Assembly (NCBI GenBank): GCA_000381625.1
Contig: KB906767.1
Location: forward strand, 6,285,672-6,349,671
Source of the DNA: Bryobacterales bacterium KBS 96
GTDB taxonomy: Bacteria; Acidobacteriota; Terriglobia; Bryobacterales; Bryobacteraceae
Direction: 5' to 3'
Length of the DNA stretch: 64,000 bases
Shown: positions 41,878 through 48,033 of the stretch, one piece after another
Position numbering within the stretch: position 1 is the first letter of the stretch
Layout: the number at the start of each line of letters is the position of its first letter
The notes under the pieces: model-generated
What the model was told of the DNA's origin: nothing
Databases searched by the model: none
Seen by the model: the letters and a program-made list of their open reading frames with translations, nothing else
Translations under genes and position numbers: made by a program

Positions 41878-42126
41878 TCAAGCGAGGCCCCCCGGATTGA
41901 TTGCGGCGAGCAACTGTGGCCCGATTTTGTCGACATGCTCGATCGCCGATTGCAATTCGTCTTCGCTCGCATCGGGATCCTGAGCCTTCAAAAGCGCCGC
42001 GCGGCACGCCCGAAGCGCGCGCAACGTCCCAGCGTCTCGCGTGAAGCCGTGCACCTTCGCGGCCTGAAGCGCCGGCGTCAAGCGCTCGAGCCTTTCATTG
42101 AGCTGCGAGTTCAGCTCGAATGTCAT
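41878..42126 (-). CDS. Small helical protein of the satellite element
   Basis: 82 residues, all helical by composition (QLNERLERLTPALQAAKVHG, then RALRACRAALLKAQDPDASEDELQSAIEHVD in part). It overlaps the upstream gene stop by four bases. It could be a scaffold-like or assembly helper given its place just upstream of the capsid gene, but no motif proves this. Confidence 0.62.
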   Translation of the reverse strand: MTFELNSQLNERLERLTPALQAAKVHGFTRDAGTLRALRACRAALLKAQDPDASEDELQSAIEHVDKIGPQLLAAINPGGLA

Positions 42127-42389
42127 GACTTCGGCTCCGTCTCGTCGTTGAAGAGCTTCTCCAACTCCAGAATTTCGGCCCGGGCCCGCTGTATCGCCGC
42201 GGTGTCGATCGCCAGGCGTGAGGAATCGGGCGCCTCCTCGTCCGCAACGGCCTTCGTGATCGAGGCGATCATCTCCAGCGTGAGTGACTGGATCCGATGC
42301 AGCGACTCGATTTGAGCCTGCTGTTTGCGGGCCACGTCGAGCATGCCCTTGAGGGCGGTGACAATATCGCTACTCAGTTCGTTTTCCAT
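42123..42389 (-). CDS. Small helical protein of the satellite element
   Basis: 88 residues, predicted coiled coil (IVTALKGMLDVARKQQAQIE, then EILELEKLFNDETEPKS). It starts on the last base of the small-terminase stop and overlaps the next gene by four bases, so it belongs to one translational chain. No known domain was recognised. Confidence 0.6.
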   Translation of the reverse strand: MENELSSDIVTALKGMLDVARKQQAQIESLHRIQSLTLEMIASITKAVADEEAPDSSRLAIDTAAIQRARAEILELEKLFNDETEPKS

Positions 42390-42826
42390 CAGTAAACACC
42401 TCTCTCGAAGAAGCTGGAATCATCATCCGCGGGCTTCTTCCTCGCGCTCGCGGGCGTCAGTCCAAACTCGTTCAGGCACGCGGCCAGGCGCCGGCTTGCA
42501 TCGCTCAGGAATCGAACTTTCGGATTTGGCCTCTGCATCGTCGCGCCGGCGGATGTTTTGGCTTCGTAACAGTAGCCTTCGCCTTCGATGTCGCGCGAGA
42601 GCTGGCGCCAGGCGGCGTACGTCGCGCAGAGAAGCGCCAGGGCGGGCCCATCAGCTGTTCGAAGGATATCGGGCTCGATTAGCGGAACGATTTCGCGCCA
42701 GGCGGTCTGCGCTGCCTCGGAAAGCCACTCCGGCGGCGCGGGAATGGGTTCAACTTTTTGTTTTTTCGGCATACTCAAATTGCGTTCTAAATCGCGGAAC
42801 TTCGCGGCATAGTTGCGTGCGGTCAC
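42389..42826 (-). CDS. Phage small terminase subunit, P27 family
   Basis: PIPAPPEWLSEAAQTAWREIVPLIEPDILRTADGPALALLCATYAAWR (in pieces) is the P27 core. It has W-L-S-x-x-A-x-x-x-W, a D at the start of the second helix, and L-C-x-x-Y-x-x-W/R, followed by a helical stretch with NPKVRFLSDASRRLAACLNEFGLTPASARK, the usual P27 end. The protein recognises the packaging site on DNA. The GTG start at 42824-42826 forms GTGA with the previous stop, favouring it over the ATG at 42772. No large terminase gene is nearby. Confidence 0.85.
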   Translation of the reverse strand: MTARNYAAKFRDLERNLSMPKKQKVEPIPAPPEWLSEAAQTAWREIVPLIEPDILRTADGPALALLCATYAAWRQLSRDIEGEGYCYEAKTSAGATMQRPNPKVRFLSDASRRLAACLNEFGLTPASARKKPADDDSSFFERGVY

Positions 42827-43029
42827 GGAGCCGAAGTCTGTAGAGATTTACTCGCCCCTGGGTGCCTTGTAACGTTCACGCGAGGCGAGCTATCGACCGG
42901 ATCGCGCCAACGAATCTCCAATGTTTGCCCGCATCTGGGGCATATCGGCCGCGAATTGCAATCGATGTGAACGCTACAGTGACATCGGAAACAGACCACG
43001 TTGTACTCTTCAATCTGACGTCCGCTCAT
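42823..43029 (-). CDS. Zinc-ribbon protein
   Basis: 68 residues: the C-F-R-C and C-P-R-C-G pairs, about 16 residues apart (VVCFRCHCSVHIDCNSRPIC, then PRCGQTL), form a zinc ribbon. A polar tail follows. The ATG overlaps the upstream stop as ATGA and the stop overlaps the small-terminase GTG as GTGA. It may bind DNA or a partner of the packaging machinery. Confidence 0.72.
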   Translation of the reverse strand: MSGRQIEEYNVVCFRCHCSVHIDCNSRPICPRCGQTLEIRWRDPVDSSPRVNVTRHPGASKSLQTSAP

Positions 43030-43289
43030 CTGATTTCTCCTTCGAAAACCCGCGCAGAAAACGACTCAAAAACGCCCGAATCGTGCGGGTGCATGCGGGT
43101 TTTTTGCGACAAACGAGCGCGCACAGCCGTCGCCCATCGGACCAAGCCGGAATGCTCGCCGCCGAACTTCTCAGGGTTCGCCAGAACAACGTGGGCCGCG
43201 CGGCGGTTGCTCTCATCGAAGCCGGCAAGCCGCGCGATCGGGCTCGAGCGGGGATGCAGACGCAGTCCGAGCTGTTGGCTATTGTTCAT
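43026..43289 (-). CDS. Small hypothetical protein of the satellite element
   Basis: 87 residues starting at the ATG at 43287-43289, which overlaps the previous stop as TGATG. It has a basic, mixed composition (LRLHPRSSPIARLAGFDESN, then FGGEHSGLVRWATAVRARLS). No motif is recognised. Both ends overlap neighbours, so translation is very likely. Confidence 0.6.
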   Translation of the reverse strand: MNNSQQLGLRLHPRSSPIARLAGFDESNRRAAHVVLANPEKFGGEHSGLVRWATAVRARLSQKTRMHPHDSGVFESFSARVFEGEIR

Positions 43290-44062
43290 CACGCCGCGGT
43301 TCCCTTCGCCGTTCTCCCGCACTCGCACGGCTCGTACAATTCGCTCTCCGGCAGCTCGGTCCAGCGGGGTTGCTCAGTTATCCCAGGTTTGTAAGTGAGC
43401 CCGGTGTCGCCGCATCGTTCGCACGCTGGTCGCGATCCGTCGCGGGCTTTTGACGATTTCGGCGCGCCGTTTCGCAGAAATGCGGGCACGGTTGTGAGCC
43501 ACAAGCCAGCAGACTGTTGTGACGCCTTATGAGTTTGGCGCACCGCGGCCGCAATCTCGGCGTCCGTAGCTTCCGGACAAACCCGTCGAGCGGCGGCCGC
43601 GATGCGTTGCGCGATCGCCGCGTCCGCATCTGGGAAAAACGACGTAATGGCCGCGAACGTCGTCGTCGTCTGTTGTTCGTCTGTTGTGCTCTCGTCGTCG
43701 TCTGCTCTCCCTGGGAGTTTGTGTGGAGAGTGTCCGGACTTTCTGGCGTATTCGTCCTTATATTTGAGGACGTTAGGAACACAGATTCTAATCCTTCCAT
43801 CCTGACTCTCGGACACTTGCATGAGATGTGCGCGAAAATCTTGAAGAAGTTTGCGGAAAATCCGGCGGTCCAGGTGGGTGATCTCGCACCATTTACGCTC
43901 CGAGTGCGTTGCCTCGGGCAATGGTTTTTGGCTATCCATGGCCGCAGCGATATCCTCGACAACCAGCCAGTACATGCCATAAGCGGCCGCGCCGTGGCGC
44001 TCGAGTAATGCGTCCATTGCGTCATCCGCATGCGCCATCGTCAAATGTTTAAGCCACCGCAC
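43289..44062 (-). CDS. Replication-initiator-like protein with C-terminal zinc finger
   Basis: The N-terminus WLKHLTMAHADDAMDALLER, then HGAAAYGMYWLVVEDIAAAM, matches the fold of DUF4373/Lin1244-type proteins (R/W-x-x-x-x-x-x-x-x-G-x-x-x-Y-G-x-Y-W). These are phage replication-initiator or DnaD-like proteins. A Thr/Asp-rich linker follows at about residues 120-145. The C-terminus has CERCGDTGL and CECG, a zinc-binding cluster. The exact role (origin binding or helicase loading) is inferred. The GTG start at 44060-44062 is chosen for the frame and fits the family. Confidence 0.65.
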   Translation of the reverse strand: MRWLKHLTMAHADDAMDALLERHGAAAYGMYWLVVEDIAAAMDSQKPLPEATHSERKWCEITHLDRRIFRKLLQDFRAHLMQVSESQDGRIRICVPNVLKYKDEYARKSGHSPHKLPGRADDDESTTDEQQTTTTFAAITSFFPDADAAIAQRIAAAARRVCPEATDAEIAAAVRQTHKASQQSAGLWLTTVPAFLRNGAPKSSKARDGSRPACERCGDTGLTYKPGITEQPRWTELPESELYEPCECGRTAKGTAA

Positions 44063-44070
44063 CGTAATGC

Positions 44071-44331
44071 CTACGCCGCCGTCGTGCTTTCCGTTCGAGC
44101 CGGGCGCGTTCCTTCGGCAAGGATTCGCTCGATTTCGGAAACTGGGATCAACACGCGCCCTTTAGGGCCGCCGACTTTGACATGCGCGATTACTCCTCGA
44201 TACACCCAGCTTCGAAGTTGCCCTCGTGAAAAGGGAGAAATTTTCGCGCCCTCGGCCGGGCTCACGTATTGCTTCAGGTTGCTTACGGCATTCGATTCTG
44301 CTTTTACTTCATTCGAATTTTGCATTTGCAT
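44071..44331 (-). CDS. Small HTH (excisionase/MerR-like) DNA-binding protein
   Basis: 86 residues with a polar N-terminus and a winged-helix core. YVSPAEGAKISPFSRGQLRS forms the first part, WVYRGVIAHVKVGG the second, and a Gly-Arg wing with VLIPVSEIERILAEG ends it. This is the arrangement of Xis/HTH_17 proteins. It may direct excision or act as a regulator. It is the second gene of the minus-strand operon. Confidence 0.7.
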   Translation of the reverse strand: MQMQNSNEVKAESNAVSNLKQYVSPAEGAKISPFSRGQLRSWVYRGVIAHVKVGGPKGRVLIPVSEIERILAEGTRPARTESTTAA

Positions 44332-44386
44332 GAAAGCTCTTATAGCAGCGCCAAGTGTCTCGTGGGAAGACTTGGCGCAAGGAAAA

Positions 44387-44578
44387 TCACTTGCCGCACG
44401 ATTCGAGCCAGCGTTCCAGTGCGGCGCGGGGCACGTAAAACCTGTTCCCGACGCGGATGCTGGGCATAGAGCCGTCCCTGAGTAGCTTGTAGGTCGCGCT
44501 GATACCGAAGCCCGTATACGCGGCGGTCTGATGTGGAGTGAGCGTCGTTTTGTTGGCGCTCTTCACGTTGCGTTTCAT
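44387..44578 (-). CDS. Xis/AlpA-like helix-turn-helix protein
   Basis: 63 residues: LTPHQTAAYTGFGISATYKL, then LRDGSMPSIRVGNRFYVPRAALERWLES in pieces. That is the HTH_17 fold of excisionases and of the satellite activator AlpA (helix-turn-helix with an R-x-G-x-R-x-x-v-x-x-x-x-l-x-x-w wing). It is the first gene of the rightmost minus-strand operon and is divergent from the XRE repressor. This matches the switch regions of P4/PICI-type satellites. Confidence 0.82.
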   Translation of the reverse strand: MKRNVKSANKTTLTPHQTAAYTGFGISATYKLLRDGSMPSIRVGNRFYVPRAALERWLESCGK

Positions 44579-44661
44579 CTTGTGATAGCCTCTGTTCTTG
44601 AAAGGAAGTGTTTGACACCGCGTTAATACCGATTGGTATTAACTGATCAATTGGTATCAAA
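44579..44661. promoter_or_regulatory. Divergent switch region between xis-like gene and XRE repressor
   Basis: The 83-base gap holds TTAATACCGATTGGTATTAA (44623-44642), two perfect 8-base arms around GATT, and a second half-site AATTGGTATCAA at 44649-44660, 18 bases on. This looks like a repressor operator. The second site ends one base before the ATG of the XRE protein, so binding could also repress that gene. Confidence 0.7.
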
Positions 44662-45186
44662 ATGCCACGGCCAACGTCAAGGAAAAAATCTAAACTCTCG
44701 ATGGCGGTCGCCGAGTTGCGAACACGCCTTGGAATGAGCCAGCAAGAATTCTCAAATCGAATGGGCGTCGCACTGAACACGATCGCGAGGTACGAGAGCT
44801 CGCGAGAGCCCGACGGAGCCGTACTTCTTCGCTTTGCGGAACTAGCCACGAAGGAAGGGTACGAAGACCTGGCGGAGAAGTTTAACGACGCATTCAGAGA
44901 GTGGATCTTCGGCGCCACCGAAGGTAGCGACATTGCTTTGACCGCGTTCCGGACCCGCTACGCGGGACGTCCGGATTACGGACTTCTCATGCTAAAGCTG
45001 TATAGCCTAAGAGAATTTGACTTCGCCGCGAAATTTCAAAGAGTCGTTCTTTATTTGCGGCGGTCGAAGAACGAGAAGCAACGGGAAGAAATTTTGCGTG
45101 CGCTGGATTCTGCGGTAAAGGCCATCGATGAATACCCTCTGACAGTTGAGTTCATTCAAAGGGCGAAGGGGAAAGGCGGGAAATGA
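44662..45186 (+). CDS. XRE-type repressor with helical C-domain
   Basis: Residues 14-66 (MAVAELRTRLGMSQQEFSNRMGVALNTIARYESS in pieces) are a Cro/CI-type helix-turn-helix. The remaining 110 residues are helical, ending YPLTVEFIQRAKGKGGK. There is no LexA-like peptidase motif, so it would not be inactivated by RecA-mediated self-cleavage. A helper signal or another protein would have to derepress the element, a hallmark of many satellites. The stop overlaps the integrase ATG by four bases. Confidence 0.82.
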   Translation: MPRPTSRKKSKLSMAVAELRTRLGMSQQEFSNRMGVALNTIARYESSREPDGAVLLRFAELATKEGYEDLAEKFNDAFREWIFGATEGSDIALTAFRTRYAGRPDYGLLMLKLYSLREFDFAAKFQRVVLYLRRSKNEKQREEILRALDSAVKAIDEYPLTVEFIQRAKGKGGK

Positions 45187-46382
45187 CCGGTTCAATCACG
45201 AAGCACAAACAGGCGAACGGGCGCATTTCCTGGGGCTATCACTTCCGGCCCGGCAGGGATGCGGCCGGCAAGTGGATCCGGATTACAAAGCAGGGCTTTT
45301 CAACGAAACGCGAGGCGGAGGACGCTCTCCGCGACGCGATCACCTCCAGTCAGGCCGAACCGGCCGCCGCGCGCGATCCCCGGAGCTTCTCTGAATTCTT
45401 TGCCGCTTGGATTCGCGAATATGCGGAGCGTCAGTGTGAGCCCAAGACCGTCGATCGCTACGTCGAGCTCGGCGCATATGCCAGCCGGCATTTCGGAAGC
45501 ATGCCGATCGTCGACCTCACACCGTTGACGCTGGAACGCGCATTTAACGAACTGCTCGATCACGGCGGAAAGAGGACCAAGGAACACCCGAACGGCCGCC
45601 CGTTGTCTCCGAAGACGGTTCGGGAAATAGCCTCGGTCGTAAACGGCACGCTGAAGACGGCGAAGCGCTGGCAAGCGATCAAAGAAAACCCGATGGGCTC
45701 TGTCGAGCTGCCCAAGCTCGCGCACAAGCAAGCGCAGGCGCTCGAACGCACGCAACTCGAGAACGTCGCCACTTGGGTGCAAGGTCACGAGTGGCTGGAG
45801 CTGCTGATCGAACTGGACGCGGCGACCGGCTGCCGCCGCGGTGAGCTTCTCGCGCTTCAATGGCCCGACATCGATTGCGAGAACCGGATCCTGAACGTTT
45901 CGAAGTCGCTTCAGCAAAGCAAACGGGCCGGGCTTCGGATCAAATTGCCAAAGGGCAAGAAGACGCGCCGCTTTCCGTTGCCTGCGTCCGCAATTGAGGC
46001 CGTGCGGGAACACAGAAGGCGTCAGGAGCGATTTCGAGACGCATTCGGGCCCGACTACAGGACGGATCTCGATCTCATCTTCTGCACGCCGGAAGGCGAT
46101 TATCTGAAGCCCGATAGCGTTTCGTCGAAGGTGAGCTTGCTCATGCGGAGCCTGGGCCTGCCGAAGGGCGTTTCGCTCCACACCTTGCGGCATACGCACG
46201 CGAGCCATTTGCTCTCGATGGGCGTCTCACTGCCGGCCGTCTCGAAGCGCCTCGGGCATGCGAACACGAACGTGACCGCTCAGGTCTACGCGCACGCCCT
46301 GGAACGTGACGAATTCGAAGCGGCCGACGCCTGGGAACGTTCAATAGGAAAGCTGAACAGCGGCGATGGAAAACGGCAGTGA
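45183..46382 (+). CDS. int: Site-specific tyrosine integrase
   Basis: 399 residues. The N-terminal arm-binding region (residues 1-60) has the AP2-like pattern SWGYHFRPGRDAAGKWIRIT. A SAM-like core-binding domain covers residues 65-150 (SFSEFFAAWIREYAERQCEP, then YVELGAYASRHFG). The catalytic domain contains ATGCRRGELLALQWPDID with the first Arg, LHTLRHTHASHLL with H-x-x-R, RLGHANTNVTAQVYAHAL with the nucleophile Tyr. Its 3' end abuts the tRNA-Glu target, and a 26-codon relic of a related integrase is at 33559. The ATG overlaps the repressor stop as ATGA. Confidence 0.92.
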   Translation: MTGSITKHKQANGRISWGYHFRPGRDAAGKWIRITKQGFSTKREAEDALRDAITSSQAEPAAARDPRSFSEFFAAWIREYAERQCEPKTVDRYVELGAYASRHFGSMPIVDLTPLTLERAFNELLDHGGKRTKEHPNGRPLSPKTVREIASVVNGTLKTAKRWQAIKENPMGSVELPKLAHKQAQALERTQLENVATWVQGHEWLELLIELDAATGCRRGELLALQWPDIDCENRILNVSKSLQQSKRAGLRIKLPKGKKTRRFPLPASAIEAVREHRRRQERFRDAFGPDYRTDLDLIFCTPEGDYLKPDSVSSKVSLLMRSLGLPKGVSLHTLRHTHASHLLSMGVSLPAVSKRLGHANTNVTAQVYAHALERDEFEAADAWERSIGKLNSGDGKRQ

Positions 46383-46390
46383 AACCGGCG

Positions 46391-46407
46391 TGTCATGTTG
46401 TGTCATG
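46391..46407. repeat. Paired direct repeat, right arm site of element 3
   Basis: TGTCATG occurs at 46391-46397 and at 46401-46407, ten bases apart. It is 26 bases before the att core in tRNA-Glu, the same distance as in the relic island at 33646. The element's left end carries a matching pair at 36409. Confidence 0.6.
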
Positions 46408-46433
46408 CTTTTCCGGCTAAGTTACTGAAAAGA

Positions 46434-46508
46434 TGGTAGCGCTAACGGGAATCGAACCCGTATTTAAGCCTTGAGAGGGCTCCGTCCTAACCGTTAGACG
46501 ATAGCGCC
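46434..46508 (-). tRNA. tRNA-Glu(CTC)
   Basis: The reverse strand reads GGCGCTATCGTCTAACGGTT... and folds into a full cloverleaf with a CTC anticodon in the loop C-T-C-T-C-A-A, a T-loop GGTTCGATTCC and an encoded CCA. The acceptor stem ends in a G-U pair. The sequence is close to other bacterial tRNA-Glu. The 3' half is the att site of the neighbouring islands (core 46434-46460) and it has been kept intact through several integrations. Confidence 0.95.
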
Positions 46509-46591
46509 AAATGCGGGAAACTTCTATACATTATAACAGTCCGGGTCTCTCCGCGGAGGCAGTCGATGCGGTTGAGGGACAGTGAAAAAAG

Positions 46592-46618
46592 AACCCCGCG
46601 TCTTGCGAGCGCGGGGTT
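46592..46618 (-). terminator. Intrinsic terminator for the scp operon
   Basis: AACCCCGCG (46592-46600) pairs with CGCGGGGTT (46610-46618) around a 9-base loop. On the minus strand it is followed by CTTTTTTCAC. It lies 180 bases after the stop of the CoA-binding gene, the last gene of the run. Confidence 0.7.
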
Positions 46619-46796
46619 AACACTGTACGGATGAAACAGTCTTGAAAAGAGCCTTCGGAATCATGATGAAACCGGAGGTAAGTGCCTTAATCGGCGTAAA
46701 CTGCGGAACTGTTTCGGAAAATGCTCCTGCTTCCATGATAACTTTCCGGGGAGGCTTTTCGGTAGCGATGCGCCCCCGCCGAGTACTGGAACCGCA

Positions 46797-47216
46797 TCAA
46801 CCACCACTGCTGCTTCCACGCACAAGGCGCCGGTATTCCATACCAATGCAACGGTCCATGATGACGAGCAAACCGAAGCTTTCCGCTTTCGCCGCCGCTT
46901 CGCGATGAATGACGCCCTGCTGCATCCAGACGCAGCGGGCGCCTTTGGCGATGGCGGCGTCCACGATATCGGGAACAAATTTGGAGCGGCGAAAGATGTT
47001 GACGATATCGACCGCGCCGGGGAACGCATCGAGCGACGGAAATGCTCGCTCGCCCAGCACTTCCACTTCGTTCGGATTCACGGGGAAAATTTTGTAGCCC
47101 CGCGATTGCATATATTGGGAGACTCCGAAGCTCGCACGCAGCGGATTACCCGATAAACCCACAACCGCTATCGATTTTGACGATTGCAGAAGCTCGCGAA
47201 TGGCCGAGTCATTCAT
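46797..47216 (-). CDS. CoA-binding (YccU-type) protein
   Basis: The start at 47214-47216 gives a 139-residue Rossmann-like protein. IAVVGLSGNPLRASFGVSQYMQSRGYKIFPVNPN (in pieces) is the CoA_binding domain hallmark. YR-type and DIVNIFRRSKFVPDIVDAAI follow. It matches the single-domain CoA-binding family, whose members bind acyl-CoA or CoA; the physiological role is unclear. It overlaps the pseudouridine synthase gene by 8 bases, the end of a four-gene operon. Confidence 0.85.
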   Translation of the reverse strand: MNDSAIRELLQSSKSIAVVGLSGNPLRASFGVSQYMQSRGYKIFPVNPNEVEVLGERAFPSLDAFPGAVDIVNIFRRSKFVPDIVDAAIAKGARCVWMQQGVIHREAAAKAESFGLLVIMDRCIGMEYRRLVRGSSSGG

Positions 47217-48033
47217 GGCCGGCCACCCGGCCGCTATGCGCGCGATGTGCCGCAGCTTGAGCAACCGGTCGCTTGCCGGACGGTTTATCCTTCTCGGTCT
47301 CGTCCTCGCTGTCCATCTTGAGTACGCGACGGAAACGGGCGACTTCCTCGCGAGTCAGCGTGCGGTATGCTCCCGGTTTCAGCGCCCCCAGTTCCAGGAA
47401 ACCGATCTTGACGCGCTTTAGCTTCTCGACCAGAAAACCGAAATGCTTAAACATGATTCGGATCTGATTCTGACGGCCTTCGGTGATGGTGACTTCGTAC
47501 CAGGGATTCACGGTTTGCTTGACGATGCGCAGCCGCGCCGGCGCGGTGCGCTTCCCGTGCATCGGAACGCCCCTACGGAACGTCTCTTCCTGCTCCGCGG
47601 TCAGGATGCCATTCGCTTTCACGAGGTAGGTCTTCGGCAGATGATTTGCGGGAGACGTGATGCGATTGGCGAATTCGCCATCGTTGGTTAACAGCAGCAG
47701 CCCCTCGCTCGCGTAATCGAGGCGCCCGACAGGATAGATGCGCTCGCGCATGCCTTTGAAGTAGTGCATGACGGTGTCGCGGCCTTCCGGATCATGCACC
47801 GTAGTGACGACGTTCTTCGGCTTGTTGAATGCGTAATAAATGAAGTGCTGAGGAGCCTTGAGGCGCTGGCCGTCGATCTTCACGTTATCCACCGTAAGAT
47901 CGGCCTTGCTGCCGAGTTCCGTGACAGTATGGCCATTGACGGAAACGCGGCCGGCGACAATCAGTTCTTCCGCCTTTCTGCGGCTGGCGATGCCGGCGTG
48001 AGCGAGCAGTTTTTGGAGGCGTTCTTCAGGCAT
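47209..48033 (-). CDS. RsuA/RluB family 23S/16S rRNA pseudouridine synthase
   Basis: From the ATG at 48031-48033 the protein begins MPEERLQKLLAHAGIASRRK, then AEELIVAGRVSVNG, the S4 RNA-binding domain. The catalytic domain has YPVGRLDYASEGLLLLTNDG with the aspartate at about residue 106. The end is a Glu/Lys-rich tail. It modifies uridine in rRNA; homologues beside scpB are usually RluB. It overlaps both scpB (8 bases) and the CoA-binding gene (8 bases), implying coupled translation. Confidence 0.9.
   Translation of the reverse strand: MPEERLQKLLAHAGIASRRKAEELIVAGRVSVNGHTVTELGSKADLTVDNVKIDGQRLKAPQHFIYYAFNKPKNVVTTVHDPEGRDTVMHYFKGMRERIYPVGRLDYASEGLLLLTNDGEFANRITSPANHLPKTYLVKANGILTAEQEETFRRGVPMHGKRTAPARLRIVKQTVNPWYEVTITEGRQNQIRIMFKHFGFLVEKLKRVKIGFLELGALKPGAYRTLTREEVARFRRVLKMDSEDETEKDKPSGKRPVAQAAAHRAHSGRVAGHE

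Larger units (their letters stand above)
36282..46460. mobile_element. 10.2-kb integrated element with capsid, protease and small terminase (phage-satellite-like)
   Basis: The element is bounded by att core B (36282) and the core inside tRNA-Glu (46434-46460), with the integrase next to the tRNA. The minus-strand late operon runs Xis/AlpA-like, HTH, replication-type protein, a small protein, zinc ribbon, small terminase, two small proteins, major capsid, prohead protease, cold-shock protein and discoidin-like protein. The XRE repressor and integrase run the opposite way. There are no portal, large terminase, head-tail connector, tail, holin or lysin genes in it. A complete phage is therefore excluded. 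The gene set fits a satellite that builds its own capsid and takes the rest from a helper, or a decayed prophage. Confidence 0.75.

Noticed and set aside
36282-46460. Complete prophage
   Set aside because: No portal, large terminase, connector, tail, or lysis genes could be found among the genes, and the span is too small for a full tailed phage.
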